The notes beneath the pieces were generated by a model. That model saw only the letters and a list, made by a program, of their open reading frames with translations, had not been told where the DNA came from and did no database searches. From positions 3,818,001-3,882,000 of the forward strand of contig NZ_CP083376.1 in the NCBI RefSeq assembly GCF_020042665.1: a stretch of DNA of 64,000 nucleotides, written 5' to 3'. Made by a program: the position numbers and the translations under genes. This document shows positions 19,762 through 29,761 of the stretch, one piece after another. The DNA comes from Pseudoxanthomonas sp. X-1. Its GTDB lineage: Bacteria; Pseudomonadota; Gammaproteobacteria; Xanthomonadales; Xanthomonadaceae. Numbering within the stretch: position 1 is the stretch's first letter; each line of letters begins with the position of its first letter.

Positions 19762-20445
19762 ATGAAAGCTGGTCTTCCACCGAGCCTGACCCGTTCACCG
19801 GCCGGCGCGCTGACCCCGGATCTGACGACCATCGAGTCGTTCCTGTCCAACAGCCACCGCCGCCGCTATCCCGCCCGGGCCGACGTCTTCCGCCCCGGCG
19901 ACCCGGCCGGGACACTGTATTACGTGGTCAGCGGCTCGGTCAGCATCCTGGCCGAGGAGGACGAGGACCGCGAGCTGGTGCTGGGCTATTTCGGCCCCGG
20001 CGAGTTCGTCGGCGAGATGGGCCTGTTCATCGAGTCGGACAAGCGCGAGGTGGTGCTGCGCACCCGCACGCAGTGCGAACTGGCCGAGATCAGCTATGAG
20101 CGGCTGCACCAGCTGTTCGGTGGCCAGCTGGCCTCGGACGCGGCCAAGCTGCTGTTCGCCATAGGCACCCAGCTCTCGCGGCGCCTGCTGGACACCAGCC
20201 GCAAGGCCAGCCGACTGGCCTTCCTGGATGTGACCGACCGCATCATCCGCACCCTGCACGACCTGGCCCACGAGCCGGAGGCCATGAGCCATCCGCAGGG
20301 CACCCAGCTGCGCGTCTCCCGCCAGGAGCTGGCGCGCCTGGTCGGCTGCTCGCGCGAGATGGCCGGCCGGGTGCTGAAGAAGCTGCAGGCCGACGGCCTG
20401 CTGCATGCCCGTGGCAAGACCGTCGTGCTGTACGGGACGCGCTGA
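19762..20445 (+). CDS. clp: CRP-like global regulator Clp
   Basis: 227 residues from the ATG at 19762 (an in-frame TTG lies 18 bp upstream). N-terminal cyclic-nucleotide-binding beta-roll (about 20-135) with RRRYPARADVFRPGDPAGTL and ELVLGYFGPGEFVGEMGLFI; C-terminal winged helix with recognition helix VSRQELARLVGCSREMAGRV. Sequence is very close to Xanthomonas Clp, a regulator of virulence, extracellular enzymes and exopolysaccharide whose DNA binding is blocked by cyclic di-GMP. Divergent from speD, and directly upstream of a GH5 glucanase, a class of gene Clp activates in Xanthomonas. Confidence 0.95.
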   Translation: MKAGLPPSLTRSPAGALTPDLTTIESFLSNSHRRRYPARADVFRPGDPAGTLYYVVSGSVSILAEEDEDRELVLGYFGPGEFVGEMGLFIESDKREVVLRTRTQCELAEISYERLHQLFGGQLASDAAKLLFAIGTQLSRRLLDTSRKASRLAFLDVTDRIIRTLHDLAHEPEAMSHPQGTQLRVSRQELARLVGCSREMAGRVLKKLQADGLLHARGKTVVLYGTR

Positions 20446-20450
20446 GCCCT

Positions 20451-20510
20451 TCGGGATTCGGGATTCGGGATTCGGGATTCGGGATTCGGGATTCGGGATT
20501 CGGGATTCGG
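20451..20510. repeat. Heptanucleotide tandem repeat (TCGGGAT)n, about 8.5 copies
   Basis: Sixty bases of perfect 7-bp repeats starting 5 bp after the clp stop and 155 bp before the GH5 start. Such heptamer tracts are common between genes in Xanthomonadaceae. Being intergenic, copy-number change would alter spacing or transcript structure rather than a protein. Confidence 0.95.
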
Positions 20511-20665
20511 ATCGCAGTGTTGGCCCGGCGGGGCGAGACTGCCATCGGTCTTGTGGGCGGTAAGGTCGCGTTCGCTTTTGGCGGTGTCGGTCGCGCGATG
20601 ATCGTGGCCGGGACGCCGCCACGCTGGAGTGCCTGCGTCTCGCTCCCCTGCCCTGCGAGACCGTG

Positions 20666-21682
20666 ATGCGCCTTGCCATTCCGATGCTGCTGGCGTTGCT
20701 GTGCGTGGCGCTGCCGGCGCCACGTGCGCGGGCGGACGAGGCCTTCGCCCAGCTCGGGCGCGGGGTCAACATCCTCGGCTACGACCCGATGTGGAACGAT
20801 CCGGCCCAGGCGCGCTTTCGCCCGCCGCTGTACCGCACGATCCGCGACGGCGGCTTCCGCACGGTACGGGTCAATCTGCAGGCCTTCGCCCACATGGACG
20901 CGGACAACCGCCTGGACCCGGCCTGGCTGCGGACGCTGGACGCGGTGGTCGCGCAGGCCACGGCGGCGGGCCTCAACGTGATCCTGGACGAACACGACTT
21001 CCACCCCTGCGCCGCCGACGCGGCCGTGTGCCGGGCCAGGCTGCTGGCGTTCTGGAGCCAGGTCGCCCCGCGCTACCGCCAGGCGCCGTCCTCGGTGCTG
21101 TTCGAGATCCTCAACGAGCCCAACGGCCAGATGACCAGCGAGGCGTGGAACGCGCTACTGCGCGATGCGCTGGGCATCATCCGCCGCGACAACCCGACGC
21201 GCACGGTGGTGATCGGCCCGGCCAGCAGCAACGCCTACACGGCGCTGGACCGTCTGAGCCTGCCCGATGACGACCCGCATCTTCTGGTCACCGTGCACTA
21301 CTACAACCCGTTCCGTTTCACCCACCAGGGCGCGTCGTGGGCGCCGGCGGACATCCGCGACCACACCGGCGTGCGCTGGGGCAGCGCGGCCGACCGGGCC
21401 AAGCTCTACCACGAGTTCGACCGCATCGCGGCCTGGGCGCAGGCGCATCACCGGCCGGTACTGCTGGGCGAGTTCGGCACTTACGAGCAGGCGCCGGCGG
21501 ACGACCGCCTGGCCTGGACGGTGGCCGTGGTCAACGCCGCGGAGAAGCGGCATTTCGCCTGGGCGTATTGGGAATTCGAGGGCAGCTTCGGCGCCTACGA
21601 CATCGACCGTGGCCAGTGGAACGCGCCACTGCACCACGCCCTGGTGGGCAGCGACAGCGCCTACGCGGGCGCTGGCGGCTGA
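20666..21682 (+). CDS. Secreted glycoside hydrolase family 5 endoglucanase
   Basis: 338 residues from the ATG at 20666 (a GTG directly before it is possible). Signal peptide LLALLCVALPAPRARA. GH5 TIM barrel: acid/base Glu in FEILNEPNG (E151), conserved HYYNPF, and nucleophile Glu in VLLGEFGTY (E269). It likely cuts beta-1,4-glucan or a related polymer outside the cytoplasm; no carbohydrate-binding module is attached. Immediately downstream of clp on the same strand, separated by the heptamer repeat. No clear Clp/CRP site (TGTGA-N6-TCACA) was seen upstream. Confidence 0.88.
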   Translation: MRLAIPMLLALLCVALPAPRARADEAFAQLGRGVNILGYDPMWNDPAQARFRPPLYRTIRDGGFRTVRVNLQAFAHMDADNRLDPAWLRTLDAVVAQATAAGLNVILDEHDFHPCAADAAVCRARLLAFWSQVAPRYRQAPSSVLFEILNEPNGQMTSEAWNALLRDALGIIRRDNPTRTVVIGPASSNAYTALDRLSLPDDDPHLLVTVHYYNPFRFTHQGASWAPADIRDHTGVRWGSAADRAKLYHEFDRIAAWAQAHHRPVLLGEFGTYEQAPADDRLAWTVAVVNAAEKRHFAWAYWEFEGSFGAYDIDRGQWNAPLHHALVGSDSAYAGAGG

Positions 21683-21746
21683 CCGCGCCCCGCGGATCGC
21701 GGCGATACGGGAGACGAACGCCGCTGCGCGGACGGGGCCGCGAGCG

Positions 21747-22475
21747 TCAGGCGCCGGTCGCGTCGCCGCCGCGGTCCTGGCAGCCCCAGTTGAGGATCGG
21801 CGTGCCCGCCGGCAGCACGCGGCGGAACACGTCCACCGCGCTGTGCTTGGGATTGACCACCACCGGCCGCCGCGCGGCCTTGAGCAGCGGCAGGTCGGCC
21901 TTGCTGTCGCTGTAGGCCACGGCGATCTCGCCATAGCCCTGTTCGCGCAGCATGCGCATCTTCTCTTCGTGGTGGCAGTGGCGGCGGGCGGCCACGGCAC
22001 CGAACCTGGGCCCGACCACGGTGCCGATCACCGGCACGTCCTGGTGGGCGACGAAGGACAGGATCGCGCGGGCCAGCTCCGGCGGCGCGCCGGTGGCCAC
22101 CACCACCCGGTCGCCGGCGGCGCGATGGGCGGCGAAGACCTCCAGGGCGACCGGCAGCAGCCGCGCCCGCATCTGCGCGCGGTTGGCCTCGACGTAGCGA
22201 TCGATCAGGGCATCCAGGTCGCGGCGGCGGCGCAGGCCGAAGGTGGCGATCCAGACATAGCCGGAAATGCCACGCCGGCGGGTGGGCAGCATCGCCACCA
22301 GCGGCCCCAGCAGCGGAGTCAGCGCCAGTGCGACGGCCGTGCGCAGCCAGCTGCGCCGGATCAGCCAGGCGAACAAATGGCTGCCCGAGTCGCCGTCATA
22401 CAGAGTGTGGTCGAAGTCGAACACCACCACCGGCGCGTCGGCGGCCGGCGCCGGATGCGGCCCGGGCGCGCTCAT
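21747..22475 (-). CDS. HAD-superfamily phosphatase (subfamily IB, PgpC/SerB-like)
   Basis: 242 residues. HAD motif [12 protein letters not shown] (first Asp nucleophile), motif [13 protein letters not shown], motif III region [27 protein letters not shown] with the Asp pair that binds Mg. A hydrophobic stretch after motif I (about 35-65) recalls PgpC-type phosphatidylglycerophosphatases. The start overlaps the trpC stop (ATGA), so it is coupled to the trp genes, though a role in tryptophan synthesis is not suggested by the fold. Substrate unknown. Confidence 0.75.
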   Translation of the reverse strand: MSAPGPHPAPAADAPVVVFDFDHTLYDGDSGSHLFAWLIRRSWLRTAVALALTPLLGPLVAMLPTRRRGISGYVWIATFGLRRRRDLDALIDRYVEANRAQMRARLLPVALEVFAAHRAAGDRVVVATGAPPELARAILSFVAHQDVPVIGTVVGPRFGAVAARRHCHHEEKMRMLREQGYGEIAVAYSDSKADLPLLKAARRPVVVNPKHSAVDVFRRVLPAGTPILNWGCQDRGGDATGA

Positions 22476-23266
22476 GCGGCGAAGAACAGCTGGCGCAGCG
22501 ACTCGCCCGGTTCGGGCGTGCGCATGAAAGTCTCGCCGACCAGGAACGCGTGCACGCCCTGCCCGCGCATCGTCGCCACATCGTCGGCGGTGACGATGCC
22601 GCTCTCGGTCACCAGGATGCGGTCGCGCGGCACGGCGTGGCGCATGTCCAGGGTATTGCGCAGCGACACCTCGAAGGTGCGCAGGTTGCGGTTGTTGATG
22701 CCCAGCAGCGGCGCCGGCACCTGCAGCGCGCGTTCGAGCTCGTCGATGTCGTGCACCTCGACCAGCACGTCCATGTCCAGGCGCATGGCCAGGTCGGCCA
22801 GCGACACCAGCTGGTCGTCGTCCAGCGCCGCGACGATCAGCAGGATGCAGTCGGCGCCCAGCACGCGCGCCTCGTACACCTGGTAGGGATCGATGGTGAA
22901 ATCCTTGCGCAGCACCGGCAGGGTGCAGGCCTCGCGCGCCTGCTGCAGGTAGGCGTCGGCGCCCTGGAAGAAATCCACATCGGTCAGCACCGACAGGCAG
23001 CTGGCGCCGCCGAACTCGTAGCTCACCGCGATCTCGGCCGGATCGAAGTCGGGGCGGATCACCCCCTTGGACGGACTGGCCTTCTTGACCTCGGCGATCA
23101 CGCCCGGCTCGCCGGCGGCGATGGCCCGGCGCAGCGCATCGGCGAAGCCGCGCACGGGCGAGGCGTCGCGCGCGCGCGCGATCAGATCGTCCAGCGGGAC
23201 CTGCGCGCTGCGCGCGGCGATTTCCTCGCGCTTGCGGGCCAGGATGGTGTCGAGGATGTCGCTCAT
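22472..23266 (-). CDS. trpC: Indole-3-glycerol phosphate synthase
   Basis: 264 residues from the ATG at 23266. Beta/alpha barrel with family motifs [20 protein letters not shown] (catalytic Lys), [13 protein letters not shown] and [13 protein letters not shown], and VTESGI near the end. Monofunctional, not fused to trpF. Converts carboxyphenylaminodeoxyribulose phosphate to indole-3-glycerol phosphate. It follows the ABM-domain gene after 79 bp. Confidence 0.97.
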   Translation of the reverse strand: MSDILDTILARKREEIAARSAQVPLDDLIARARDASPVRGFADALRRAIAAGEPGVIAEVKKASPSKGVIRPDFDPAEIAVSYEFGGASCLSVLTDVDFFQGADAYLQQAREACTLPVLRKDFTIDPYQVYEARVLGADCILLIVAALDDDQLVSLADLAMRLDMDVLVEVHDIDELERALQVPAPLLGINNRNLRTFEVSLRNTLDMRHAVPRDRILVTESGIVTADDVATMRGQGVHAFLVGETFMRTPEPGESLRQLFFAA

Positions 23267-23345
23267 GGTGTCTTGTGCATGCCGGATGCGGCGCGGCTGG
23301 AGGGGAATTGTCGCATTGTCGTCCGTCGCGGGCCTGACCCGGCGG

Positions 23346-23681
23346 TCAGGGGCCGCCGTAGGCGCGCTCGACCCGCGCGATCCGCAGTTCGAAATGGCGG
23401 TACCAGTCGCGGCGGCCGGTGGCACGCACCGCGGCATGCTCGGCATGGGCACGCCAGGCGGCGATGGCGGCTTCGCTGTCCCAGTAGGAGATGGTGATGC
23501 CGAAGCCATCGGCGCCGCGCGCCGATTCCACGCCCAGGAAACCGGGCTGCTGGCGCGCCAGTTCGACCATGCGCGCAGCCGCTTCGCCGTAGGCGGCGTC
23601 GCCACCCGCGCTGCGACGCGACGAAAAGGCCACCGACCAGTACGGCGGCTCGGGCAGCGTGGCGAAGGCGGCGTCGCTCAC
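23346..23681 (-). CDS. Antibiotic biosynthesis monooxygenase (ABM) domain protein
   Basis: 111 residues starting at a GTG that overlaps the trpD stop (GTGA). Ferredoxin-like alpha/beta barrel of the ABM type: [10 protein letters not shown] opening strand, [18 protein letters not shown] helix and turn, and [20 protein letters not shown]. Similar small proteins are often of unknown function; some bind heme or act as quinol monooxygenases, but no specific ligand residues can be assigned here. Placed between trpD and trpC. Confidence 0.8.
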   Translation of the reverse strand: MSDAAFATLPEPPYWSVAFSSRRSAGGDAAYGEAAARMVELARQQPGFLGVESARGADGFGITISYWDSEAAIAAWRAHAEHAAVRATGRRDWYRHFELRIARVERAYGGP

Positions 23682-24706
23682 GACAGCGCGCGGGTGAAGT
23701 CCACGTACTGGCGCAGCCTGTCGGCGGCGCGGCCGTCGGCGATGGCGGCGCGCGCGGCGTCGATGCCGGCGGCGATCGAGTCGCTCACCCCGGCCACGTA
23801 CAGCGCCGCGCCGGCGTTGTAGGCGACGATGTCCAGCGCCGGACCGGGCTCGCCGGCCAGCACGGCGCGCAGCATCGCGATGGACTGCGCGGGCCCGTCC
23901 ACCCGGAGGTTGCGGCTGGCCGACATGGCGATGCCGAAGTCCTCCGGATGCAGCTCGTACTCGCGCACCTGGCCGTCGCGCAGTTCGCCGACCAGCGTGC
24001 CGGCACCGAGCGAGAGCTCGTCCATGCCGTCGCGTCCCCACACCACCAGCGCGCGCTCGGCGCCGAGCTCCTGCAGCACCCGCGCCTGGATACCGACCAG
24101 GTCGGGGTGGAACACGCCCATCAGGATGTTCGGCGCGCCGGCCGGGTTGGTCAGCGGCCCCAGGATGTTGAAGATGGTCCGCACGCCCATTTCCCTGCGC
24201 ACCGGCGCGACCACCTTCATCGCCGGGTGGTGGATGGGCGCGAACATGAAGCCGATGCCGGTGGCGGCGATGGCCTGGGCGACCTGCTCGGGCTGCAGTT
24301 CGATGCGGGCCCCCAGCGCCTCCAGCGCGTCGGCGCTGCCGGACTTGGACGAGACGCTGCGGTTGCCGTGCTTGGCGACCTTGGCGCCGGCCGCGGCGGC
24401 GACGAACATCGCGCAGGTCGAGATGTTGAACGTGTGCGAACCATCGCCGCCGGTGCCGACGATATCGACCATGTGCGTGCGATCGGCCACCTCGACCGCG
24501 CGCGAGAACTCGCGCATGACCGTGGCCGCGCCGGCGATCTCGCCGATGGTTTCCTTCTTCACCCGCAGGCCGGTGATGATGGCGGCGGTCATCAGCGGCG
24601 ATACCTCGCCCCGCATGACCTGGCGCATCAGCACGACCATCTCGTCGAAGAAGATCTCGCGATGCTCGATGGTGCGCTGCAGGGCCTCCTGCGCGGTGAT
24701 CGTCAT
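23678..24706 (-). CDS. trpD: Anthranilate phosphoribosyltransferase
   Basis: 342 residues from the ATG at 24706 that overlaps the trpG stop (ATGA); the longer upstream frame is inside trpG. PRPP-binding motif [17 protein letters not shown] and [33 protein letters not shown] and the DELSLGAGT segment are all intact. Joins anthranilate to PRPP in the second tryptophan step. Separate from trpG, not fused. Confidence 0.97.
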   Translation of the reverse strand: MTITAQEALQRTIEHREIFFDEMVVLMRQVMRGEVSPLMTAAIITGLRVKKETIGEIAGAATVMREFSRAVEVADRTHMVDIVGTGGDGSHTFNISTCAMFVAAAAGAKVAKHGNRSVSSKSGSADALEALGARIELQPEQVAQAIAATGIGFMFAPIHHPAMKVVAPVRREMGVRTIFNILGPLTNPAGAPNILMGVFHPDLVGIQARVLQELGAERALVVWGRDGMDELSLGAGTLVGELRDGQVREYELHPEDFGIAMSASRNLRVDGPAQSIAMLRAVLAGEPGPALDIVAYNAGAALYVAGVSDSIAAGIDAARAAIADGRAADRLRQYVDFTRALS

Positions 24707-25287
24707 GCGCTGCGCTCCAGGAAGTTCTTCAGCAGCGCGTGGCCGTGCTGGGTCAGGATGGACTCGGGGTGGAACTGCACCCCTTCCACCGGGAACTCGC
24801 GGTGGCGCAGGCCCATGATCTCCTCGATCGAGCCGTCCTCGTTCTCGGTCCAGGCGGTGACCTCCAGCGCGGGCGGCAGCGTGGTCTTGTCCACGACCAG
24901 CGAGTGGTAGCGCGTGGCCTCGTAGCGGTCCGGCAGGCCGGCGAAGACGCCGCGGCCTTCGTGGCGGATCGGCGAGACCTTGCCGTGCATGATTCGGCCG
25001 GCGCGGATGACATCGCCGCCGTAGGCCTGGCCGATGCTCTGATGGCCCAGGCACACGCCCAGGATCGGCGTGGTCGCCCCCAGCCGCTCGATCACCTCCA
25101 GCGACACGCCGGCCTCGTTGGGCGTGCAGGGCCCTGGCGAGATCACGATCCGCTGCGGCGCCATCTTCGCGATCCGGTCCACGTCCAGCGCATCGTTGCG
25201 CACCACCTCCACCTCGGCGCCCAGCGACTGCAGGTACTGCACGAGGTTGTAGGTGAAGCTGTCGTAGTTGTCGATCATCAGCAGCAT
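24703..25287 (-). CDS. trpG: Anthranilate synthase component II (glutamine amidotransferase)
   Basis: 194 residues. Class I glutamine amidotransferase: oxyanion motif [11 protein letters not shown], nucleophile Cys in [13 protein letters not shown], and the His-Glu pair in VQFHPESI. Supplies ammonia to TrpE for anthranilate; may also serve PabB (the sequence class is often shared). Coupled to trpD by ATGA; the SIMPL gene is 10 bp upstream. Confidence 0.97.
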   Translation of the reverse strand: MLLMIDNYDSFTYNLVQYLQSLGAEVEVVRNDALDVDRIAKMAPQRIVISPGPCTPNEAGVSLEVIERLGATTPILGVCLGHQSIGQAYGGDVIRAGRIMHGKVSPIRHEGRGVFAGLPDRYEATRYHSLVVDKTTLPPALEVTAWTENEDGSIEEIMGLRHREFPVEGVQFHPESILTQHGHALLKNFLERSA

Positions 25288-25297
25288 GGCGGTGTAC

Positions 25298-26062
25298 TCA
25301 CTGCGCGATCAGGAAGACCGCATAGACGTTTTCGGAAAGGGTGAGGGTGCCGGCTTCGAGCGATTCGCCGTCGGCCGGGCGCAGCGTTGGGTCCACCCGC
25401 GCGCCGACGTCGGCCGAAGGCGGCGGTGGTGCCGGCGGGAACGGCGATTCCGGGCTTCGCCAGGTCCCGGCCTGGATGCCGTAGCTGAAGGAGGGCGCCA
25501 CGTCGGAGATGGTGTACAGGCCGGACAATCTGACGCCGTAGGCTTTTGCCAGCCCTTCGGCCGCCTGTCGCGATTGCGCGGCCGCTTCGCCCTTCAAGGT
25601 CGCGCGCAGCGCGGCCTCGTCGCGGTAGCCGGGCGTGATGCCCGAGAGCTGCAGGAACTCGCTGGTCTTCAATTCGCCGAGGAAGGCCCGGGTGTCTTCC
25701 AGCGTGCCGAAGGCCACCGCCAGTCTGCGCGTGACTTCCGTGCCCTTGAACACCTCGCGCCCCGCTTCGTACGCATGCGCTGGCTTGATTTCCATCGTGG
25801 CCGCCTGGATCGAGCCGGGCAAGGCATGGTGGCGATGGAAGGCCGCCAGCACGCCGCTCGCATCGGCCTGCACCTTGCCGCGCGCGATCTCAGGCGACGG
25901 ATCGACCCGCTCGAGCGTCACCACCACGCCGAAGCGATCCGGGCTGACCGCGCGATGCGCCTCTCCCTTGACCAGCAGATGCGGCTGCGCGGGCAGGCTG
26001 TTGATCTGCGCGGATGCGACCACGGGAAACAACAGGGCCAGCAGTATCCAGCGACGTTTCAT
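25298..26062 (-). CDS. Exported SIMPL-domain (DUF541) protein
   Basis: 254 residues. Signal peptide [17 protein letters not shown]. The SIMPL domain spans about 25-250 with [20 protein letters not shown] near the start and a middle helix [18 protein letters not shown]; a proline-rich loop ([13 protein letters not shown]) sits near residue 215. Periplasmic or outer-membrane associated; family function is poorly defined. Lies between ltaE and trpG on the same strand, so probably in the trp transcript without a trp role. Confidence 0.8.
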   Translation of the reverse strand: MKRRWILLALLFPVVASAQINSLPAQPHLLVKGEAHRAVSPDRFGVVVTLERVDPSPEIARGKVQADASGVLAAFHRHHALPGSIQAATMEIKPAHAYEAGREVFKGTEVTRRLAVAFGTLEDTRAFLGELKTSEFLQLSGITPGYRDEAALRATLKGEAAAQSRQAAEGLAKAYGVRLSGLYTISDVAPSFSYGIQAGTWRSPESPFPPAPPPPSADVGARVDPTLRPADGESLEAGTLTLSENVYAVFLIAQ

Positions 26063-26123
26063 CGCACCGCTCCTGCATGGGGCAACAGGCCGGCCAACGG
26101 CCTGTCGGATGATCCAGGCGTGT

Positions 26124-27176
26124 TCATCGCAGCAGGCGCGCCACTTCGGCGATCAGCGCCTCCACCGCCTCCGTGCGGGTGGCCCAGGAAGTGACGAAGC
26201 GGATCACGGCGTGGCTGTCGCTGTACGGGGACCAGCGCTCGAAGGCGGTGAGGCGGGCCAGCGCTTCGATCTGCGCATGCGTCAGCACCGGGAAGATCTG
26301 GTTGGTCGGCGAGTCGATCAGCATCTGGGCGCCGGCCGCCTTCAAGCCCGACTGCAGGCGCTGGGCCATCGCGTTGGCGTGGGCGCCAAGTTCGACGAAC
26401 AGGTCGTCCTCGAACAGCGCCTCGAACTGGCAGCCCACGACCATGCCCTTGGCCAGCATCGCGCCGCGCTGCTTGATCAGGTAGCGCAGGTCGGCCTGCA
26501 GCGCCGGCTCGACCACCACCAGCGCCTCGCCCAGCAGGGCGCCGTTCTTGGTGCCGCCGATGTAGAAGGCGTGGGTGAGCGCGGCGATCTCGGCCAGGCC
26601 CAGGTCGTCGCCCGCGGCGGCCAGCGCGCAGCCCAGGCGCGCGCCGTCCAGGAACAGCAGCAGGCCGCATTCGTCGCAGAGGTCTCGCAGCGCCTGCAGC
26701 TCGGCGCGGGTGTACAGCGTGCCCAGCTCGGTGGTGTGCGAGACATACACCAGGCGCGGCTTGACCATGTGCTCGCTGGTGTTGGCGGCCAGCAGGCCGC
26801 GCACGGCGTCCACGGTGAGCTTGCCTTCCACATGCGGGGCGACCAGCACCTTGTGGCCGGTGGCCTCGATCGCGCCGGTTTCGTGCGTGGCCACGTGGCC
26901 GGTGTCCACCGCGATCACGGCTTCGTGCGGGCGCAGGAAGGCGGAAATGGCCAGCAGGTTGGTCTGCGTGCCACCGGCCAGGAAATGCACCTGCGCCTGC
27001 GGCTGTCCACAGCGCGCGCGGATCAATTCGGCCGCGCGCAGGCTGTGCCGATCCAGGCCGTAGCCGGTGTTCTGCTCGGCGCTGGCCTGGGTCAGCGCCT
27101 GCAGCAGCCGTGGATGCGCGCCTTCGCTGTAGTCGTTGCGGAACGAGGCCAGTTTGGTCATGCCGTTACCGTCCAT
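26124..27176 (-). CDS. ltaE: Low-specificity L-threonine aldolase (PLP, beta-eliminating lyase family)
   Basis: 350 residues from an ATG that shares its A with the trpE stop (TGATG), so translation is coupled to trpE. Fold-type I PLP enzyme: SFRNDYSEGAHPRLLQAL start, FLAGGTQTNLL, LFLDGARLG (Asp pairing with the pyridine) and the aldimine lysine in YIGGTKNGALLGEA. Cleaves threonine or allo-threonine to glycine and acetaldehyde. More like the Pseudomonas-type aldolase (ASFRNDY) than the E. coli type. Confidence 0.88.
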   Translation of the reverse strand: MDGNGMTKLASFRNDYSEGAHPRLLQALTQASAEQNTGYGLDRHSLRAAELIRARCGQPQAQVHFLAGGTQTNLLAISAFLRPHEAVIAVDTGHVATHETGAIEATGHKVLVAPHVEGKLTVDAVRGLLAANTSEHMVKPRLVYVSHTTELGTLYTRAELQALRDLCDECGLLLFLDGARLGCALAAAGDDLGLAEIAALTHAFYIGGTKNGALLGEALVVVEPALQADLRYLIKQRGAMLAKGMVVGCQFEALFEDDLFVELGAHANAMAQRLQSGLKAAGAQMLIDSPTNQIFPVLTHAQIEALARLTAFERWSPYSDSHAVIRFVTSWATRTEAVEALIAEVARLLR

Positions 27177-28648
27177 CACAGCCCCTTGGCGGCCTGCGCG
27201 ACCGCGCGGAACAGGGCGCGGCCCTTGTTCATCGTTTCCTTCCACTCCAGGTCCGGGTCGGAGTCGTAGACCACCCCGCCGCCGGCCTGCACGTACAGGT
27301 GGCCGTCCTGGATGACGGCGGTGCGGATGGCGATGGCCGTGTCGGCATCGCCGTGCCAGCCGATGTAGCCGACGGCGCCGGAATAGACGTTGCGCTTGAC
27401 CGGCTCGAGTTCGGCGATGACTTCCAGCGCGCGGATCTTCGGCGCGCCGCTGACGGTGCCGGCCGGGAAGGTCGCGCGCAGCACGTCGGCGTAGCTCAGC
27501 CCCTGCTTCAGCTTGCCGGTGACCTCGCTGACGATGTGCATGACGTGGCTGTAGCGCTCGATCACGAACTGCTCGCCCACCTCCACCGTGCCGGGTTCGG
27601 CCACGCGGCCGACATCATTGCGGCCCAGGTCGATCAGCATCACGTGCTCGGCGCGCTCCTTCGGATCGGCCAGCAGCTCGGCCTCCATCGCCGCGTCCTC
27701 TTCGGGCGTGTGGCCGCGGCGGCGCGTGCCGGCGATCGGACGCACGGTGACGGTGTCGCCCTGCAGGCGCGCCAGGATCTCCGGCGAGGAGCCGACCACC
27801 TGGGTGCCGCCGACATCGATGAAGTACATGTACGGCGACGGGTTGAGCGCGCGCAGCGCGCGGTACACGTCGACCGGACGCGCGCGGAACGGCACGCGCA
27901 GGCGCTGGCTGGGCACGACCTGGAAGATGTCGCCGGCGCGCACGTATTCCTGCGCGGTGCGGACCACGGCGTGGTACTCCTCGCGGGTGAACGAGGAGCG
28001 GAAATCGCCTTCGTCGATCGCATCGGACAGCTGCGTCTGCGGATAGCCGGCGCCGGCCTGGCGCAGGCGGTGCGCCAGTTCGTCCAGGCGGCGGTTGGCC
28101 CTGGCCCACGCCTGCGGCTGGGCCGGATCGGCGTGGACGATCAGGTACAGCCGGCCCTTGAGGTTGTCGAACACCGCCAGCTCCTCGGAGAGCATCAGCA
28201 GGATCTCGGGGGTGTTCAGTTCGTCGGGCTTGTCCACCGCCAGGCGCGGTTCGATGTAGCCGATGCACTCGAAGCCGAACCAGCCCACCAGCCCGCCGGT
28301 GAAACCGGGCAGGCCCTCGAACCTGGGCACCGAATGGGCCGCGCGCAGCGCCTCGACCTCCGCCAGCGGATCGGCGACATGGCGGGAGTCGACCAGCTCG
28401 CCGTAGTCGCGCGTTTCCAGCGTATGGCCGCGCACCGCGTACACGCGCCGCGCCGGCAGGCCGATGATCGAATAGCGACCGAAGCGTTCGCCGCCCTCGA
28501 CCGATTCGAACAGATAGGTATAGGGGCCGTCGGCGAGCTTGAGGTAGACCGAGAGCGGCGTGTCCAGGTCGGACAGCACTTCACGGACGACGGGGATGCG
28601 GGTGTGGCCTTCAGCAGCGTGCTGCTGGAACTGCTCTGCGGTGATCAA
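27176..28648 (-). CDS. trpE: Anthranilate synthase component I
   Basis: 490 residues from a TTG at 28648 with AAGGA 8 nt upstream (family N-terminus LITAEQF); an in-frame start at 28693 would add a Pro-rich stretch not seen in the family. Feedback-site motif [20 protein letters not shown] (LLES-like), then chorismate-binding domain with [46 protein letters not shown] and [12 protein letters not shown]. Makes anthranilate from chorismate with TrpG. First gene of the cluster; no leader peptide or attenuator was recognised. Confidence 0.95.
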   Translation of the reverse strand: MITAEQFQQHAAEGHTRIPVVREVLSDLDTPLSVYLKLADGPYTYLFESVEGGERFGRYSIIGLPARRVYAVRGHTLETRDYGELVDSRHVADPLAEVEALRAAHSVPRFEGLPGFTGGLVGWFGFECIGYIEPRLAVDKPDELNTPEILLMLSEELAVFDNLKGRLYLIVHADPAQPQAWARANRRLDELAHRLRQAGAGYPQTQLSDAIDEGDFRSSFTREEYHAVVRTAQEYVRAGDIFQVVPSQRLRVPFRARPVDVYRALRALNPSPYMYFIDVGGTQVVGSSPEILARLQGDTVTVRPIAGTRRRGHTPEEDAAMEAELLADPKERAEHVMLIDLGRNDVGRVAEPGTVEVGEQFVIERYSHVMHIVSEVTGKLKQGLSYADVLRATFPAGTVSGAPKIRALEVIAELEPVKRNVYSGAVGYIGWHGDADTAIAIRTAVIQDGHLYVQAGGGVVYDSDPDLEWKETMNKGRALFRAVAQAAKGL

Positions 28649-28864
28649 GAGGACATTCCTTACCGGACGCGGGGGCGGGACGGACGACGGCAACAGGCCA
28701 CCATCGCCACGCGCGGCGAGCGGAAAGGGAGGAACGCTTGGTCGTCACGGCGGGCACGGGCGGTACTTTACCGCACTGCGGCAGGCGCGCAACGCGCCTG
28801 CGCCGGGGCCCGCATGGAACAATGCCCGCCGGATCCTGATCCTTTCCCCACCGCGAGCCGCCTC

Positions 28865-29104
28865 ATGTCCGACCTGCCCGCCCTGCCCGCCACGCCGCCG
28901 GGCCGCTACGTCCACTACAAGGGCGGCCGCTACGAGGTGCTCGGCGCGGTGCGCCACAGCGAGACGCTCGAGCCGCTGGTGCTCTACCGCGCCCTGTACG
29001 GCGAAGGCGGGCTGTGGGTGCGGCCGCACGCGATGTTCTTTTCCGAGGTGGACATCGACGGCGTGCGCCAGCCGCGCTTCCGGCGCCTCGAAGAGGCGGC
29101 GTGA
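28865..29104 (+). CDS. DUF1653 small protein
   Basis: 79 residues. Core motif PGRYVHYKGGRYEVLGAVRH followed by ETLEPLVLYRALYGEGGLWVRP and MFFSEVD, the compact beta-rich DUF1653 pattern. Function unknown. Divergent from trpE; 216 bp separate the starts. Confidence 0.88.
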   Translation: MSDLPALPATPPGRYVHYKGGRYEVLGAVRHSETLEPLVLYRALYGEGGLWVRPHAMFFSEVDIDGVRQPRFRRLEEAA

Positions 29105-29440
29105 GCGCAGCGGCGATCGCGCCGTAGCGCTGTAACCCGGTGACGACGCGCGCGTCAGGGCACGCGTGCCGGCGACCGTGAAGGACCTGGCGCCTGCGAC
29201 CGGCGCGCATTGACGGCGCCGGCCTAAAAGAGAACAATTCTCATCAGCCACGCCCGTCGTGTGTTCGCTGTTCCGCTCGAACCCCAGGCCAGCCTCCCAT
29301 CCGCCTGCCGCCCTGGCGCAGGCCGATTCATGCCTCTGCTCAACGGGATGCCTGATGTCTTGCCCTGCCTGCGTGTCGATGCCACCCGGTCCCTGTCCTG
29401 CGCGCGCGCCCTGCCTGCACGCCGTTGAGATCGGGCGGCT
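29105..29440. other. Intergenic region with putative Fur box
   Basis: 336 bp before the DUF3649 operon. No convincing gene: short frames here lack ribosome sites and have Cys/Pro-rich translations. The only recognisable element is the Fur-like palindrome at about 29228-29245; the 196 bp after it could form an untranslated leader. Confidence 0.5.
29228..29245 (+). promoter_or_regulatory. Putative Fur box
   Basis: AAGAGAACAATTCTCATC: inverted GAGAA/TTCTC around three bases, matching the common GAGAAT-N-ATTCTC form of the Fur site at most positions, in an otherwise GC-rich spacer. It lies upstream of an operon type often linked to iron or siderophore uptake. Binding is inferred. Confidence 0.55.
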
Positions 29441-29761
29441 ATGAGCGCGGCCTCCGCGCGCGGCGGCGCCGCTTCCGCATCTGGATTCCGTCGCCCCTGG
29501 GTGGGCGTGCTCTCGCGCAGCCTGGCGGCGATCTTCGGCGGCTATGCACTGGCCGCCAGCACCGGCGCGTTCCTGGCGGTGGCGCTGCCGATCGCGCGCA
29601 GCCAGGCGGTGCTGACCGGCATGCTGCTGGCCATCCTGGTCTGCGCCTGCGCGGCGCTGTGGGCGTTCGCCGCGGCCAGCGCCTGGAAGGCCTGGGCCGG
29701 CATCCTGGTCCCGACCGCGCTGATGGCCCTGACCACCTGGCTGATGAAGGCGGGGGCATGA
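29441..29761 (+). CDS. DUF3649 inner-membrane protein
   Basis: 106 residues with three hydrophobic helices (about 25-50, 55-75, 82-102), starting after a short Ala/Ser-rich tail; typical DUF3649 layout with FGGYALAASTGAFLAVALP. First gene of a DUF3649-PepSY-DUF3325 operon commonly found beside TonB-dependent siderophore receptors. Its stop overlaps the next small ORF (ATGA). Confidence 0.8.
   Translation: MSAASARGGAASASGFRRPWVGVLSRSLAAIFGGYALAASTGAFLAVALPIARSQAVLTGMLLAILVCACAALWAFAAASAWKAWAGILVPTALMALTTWLMKAGA

Noticed and set aside
29259..29444. Possible 61-residue protein before DUF3649
   Set aside because: Cys- and Pro-rich, no ribosome binding site, overlaps the next start; fits non-coding GC-rich DNA.
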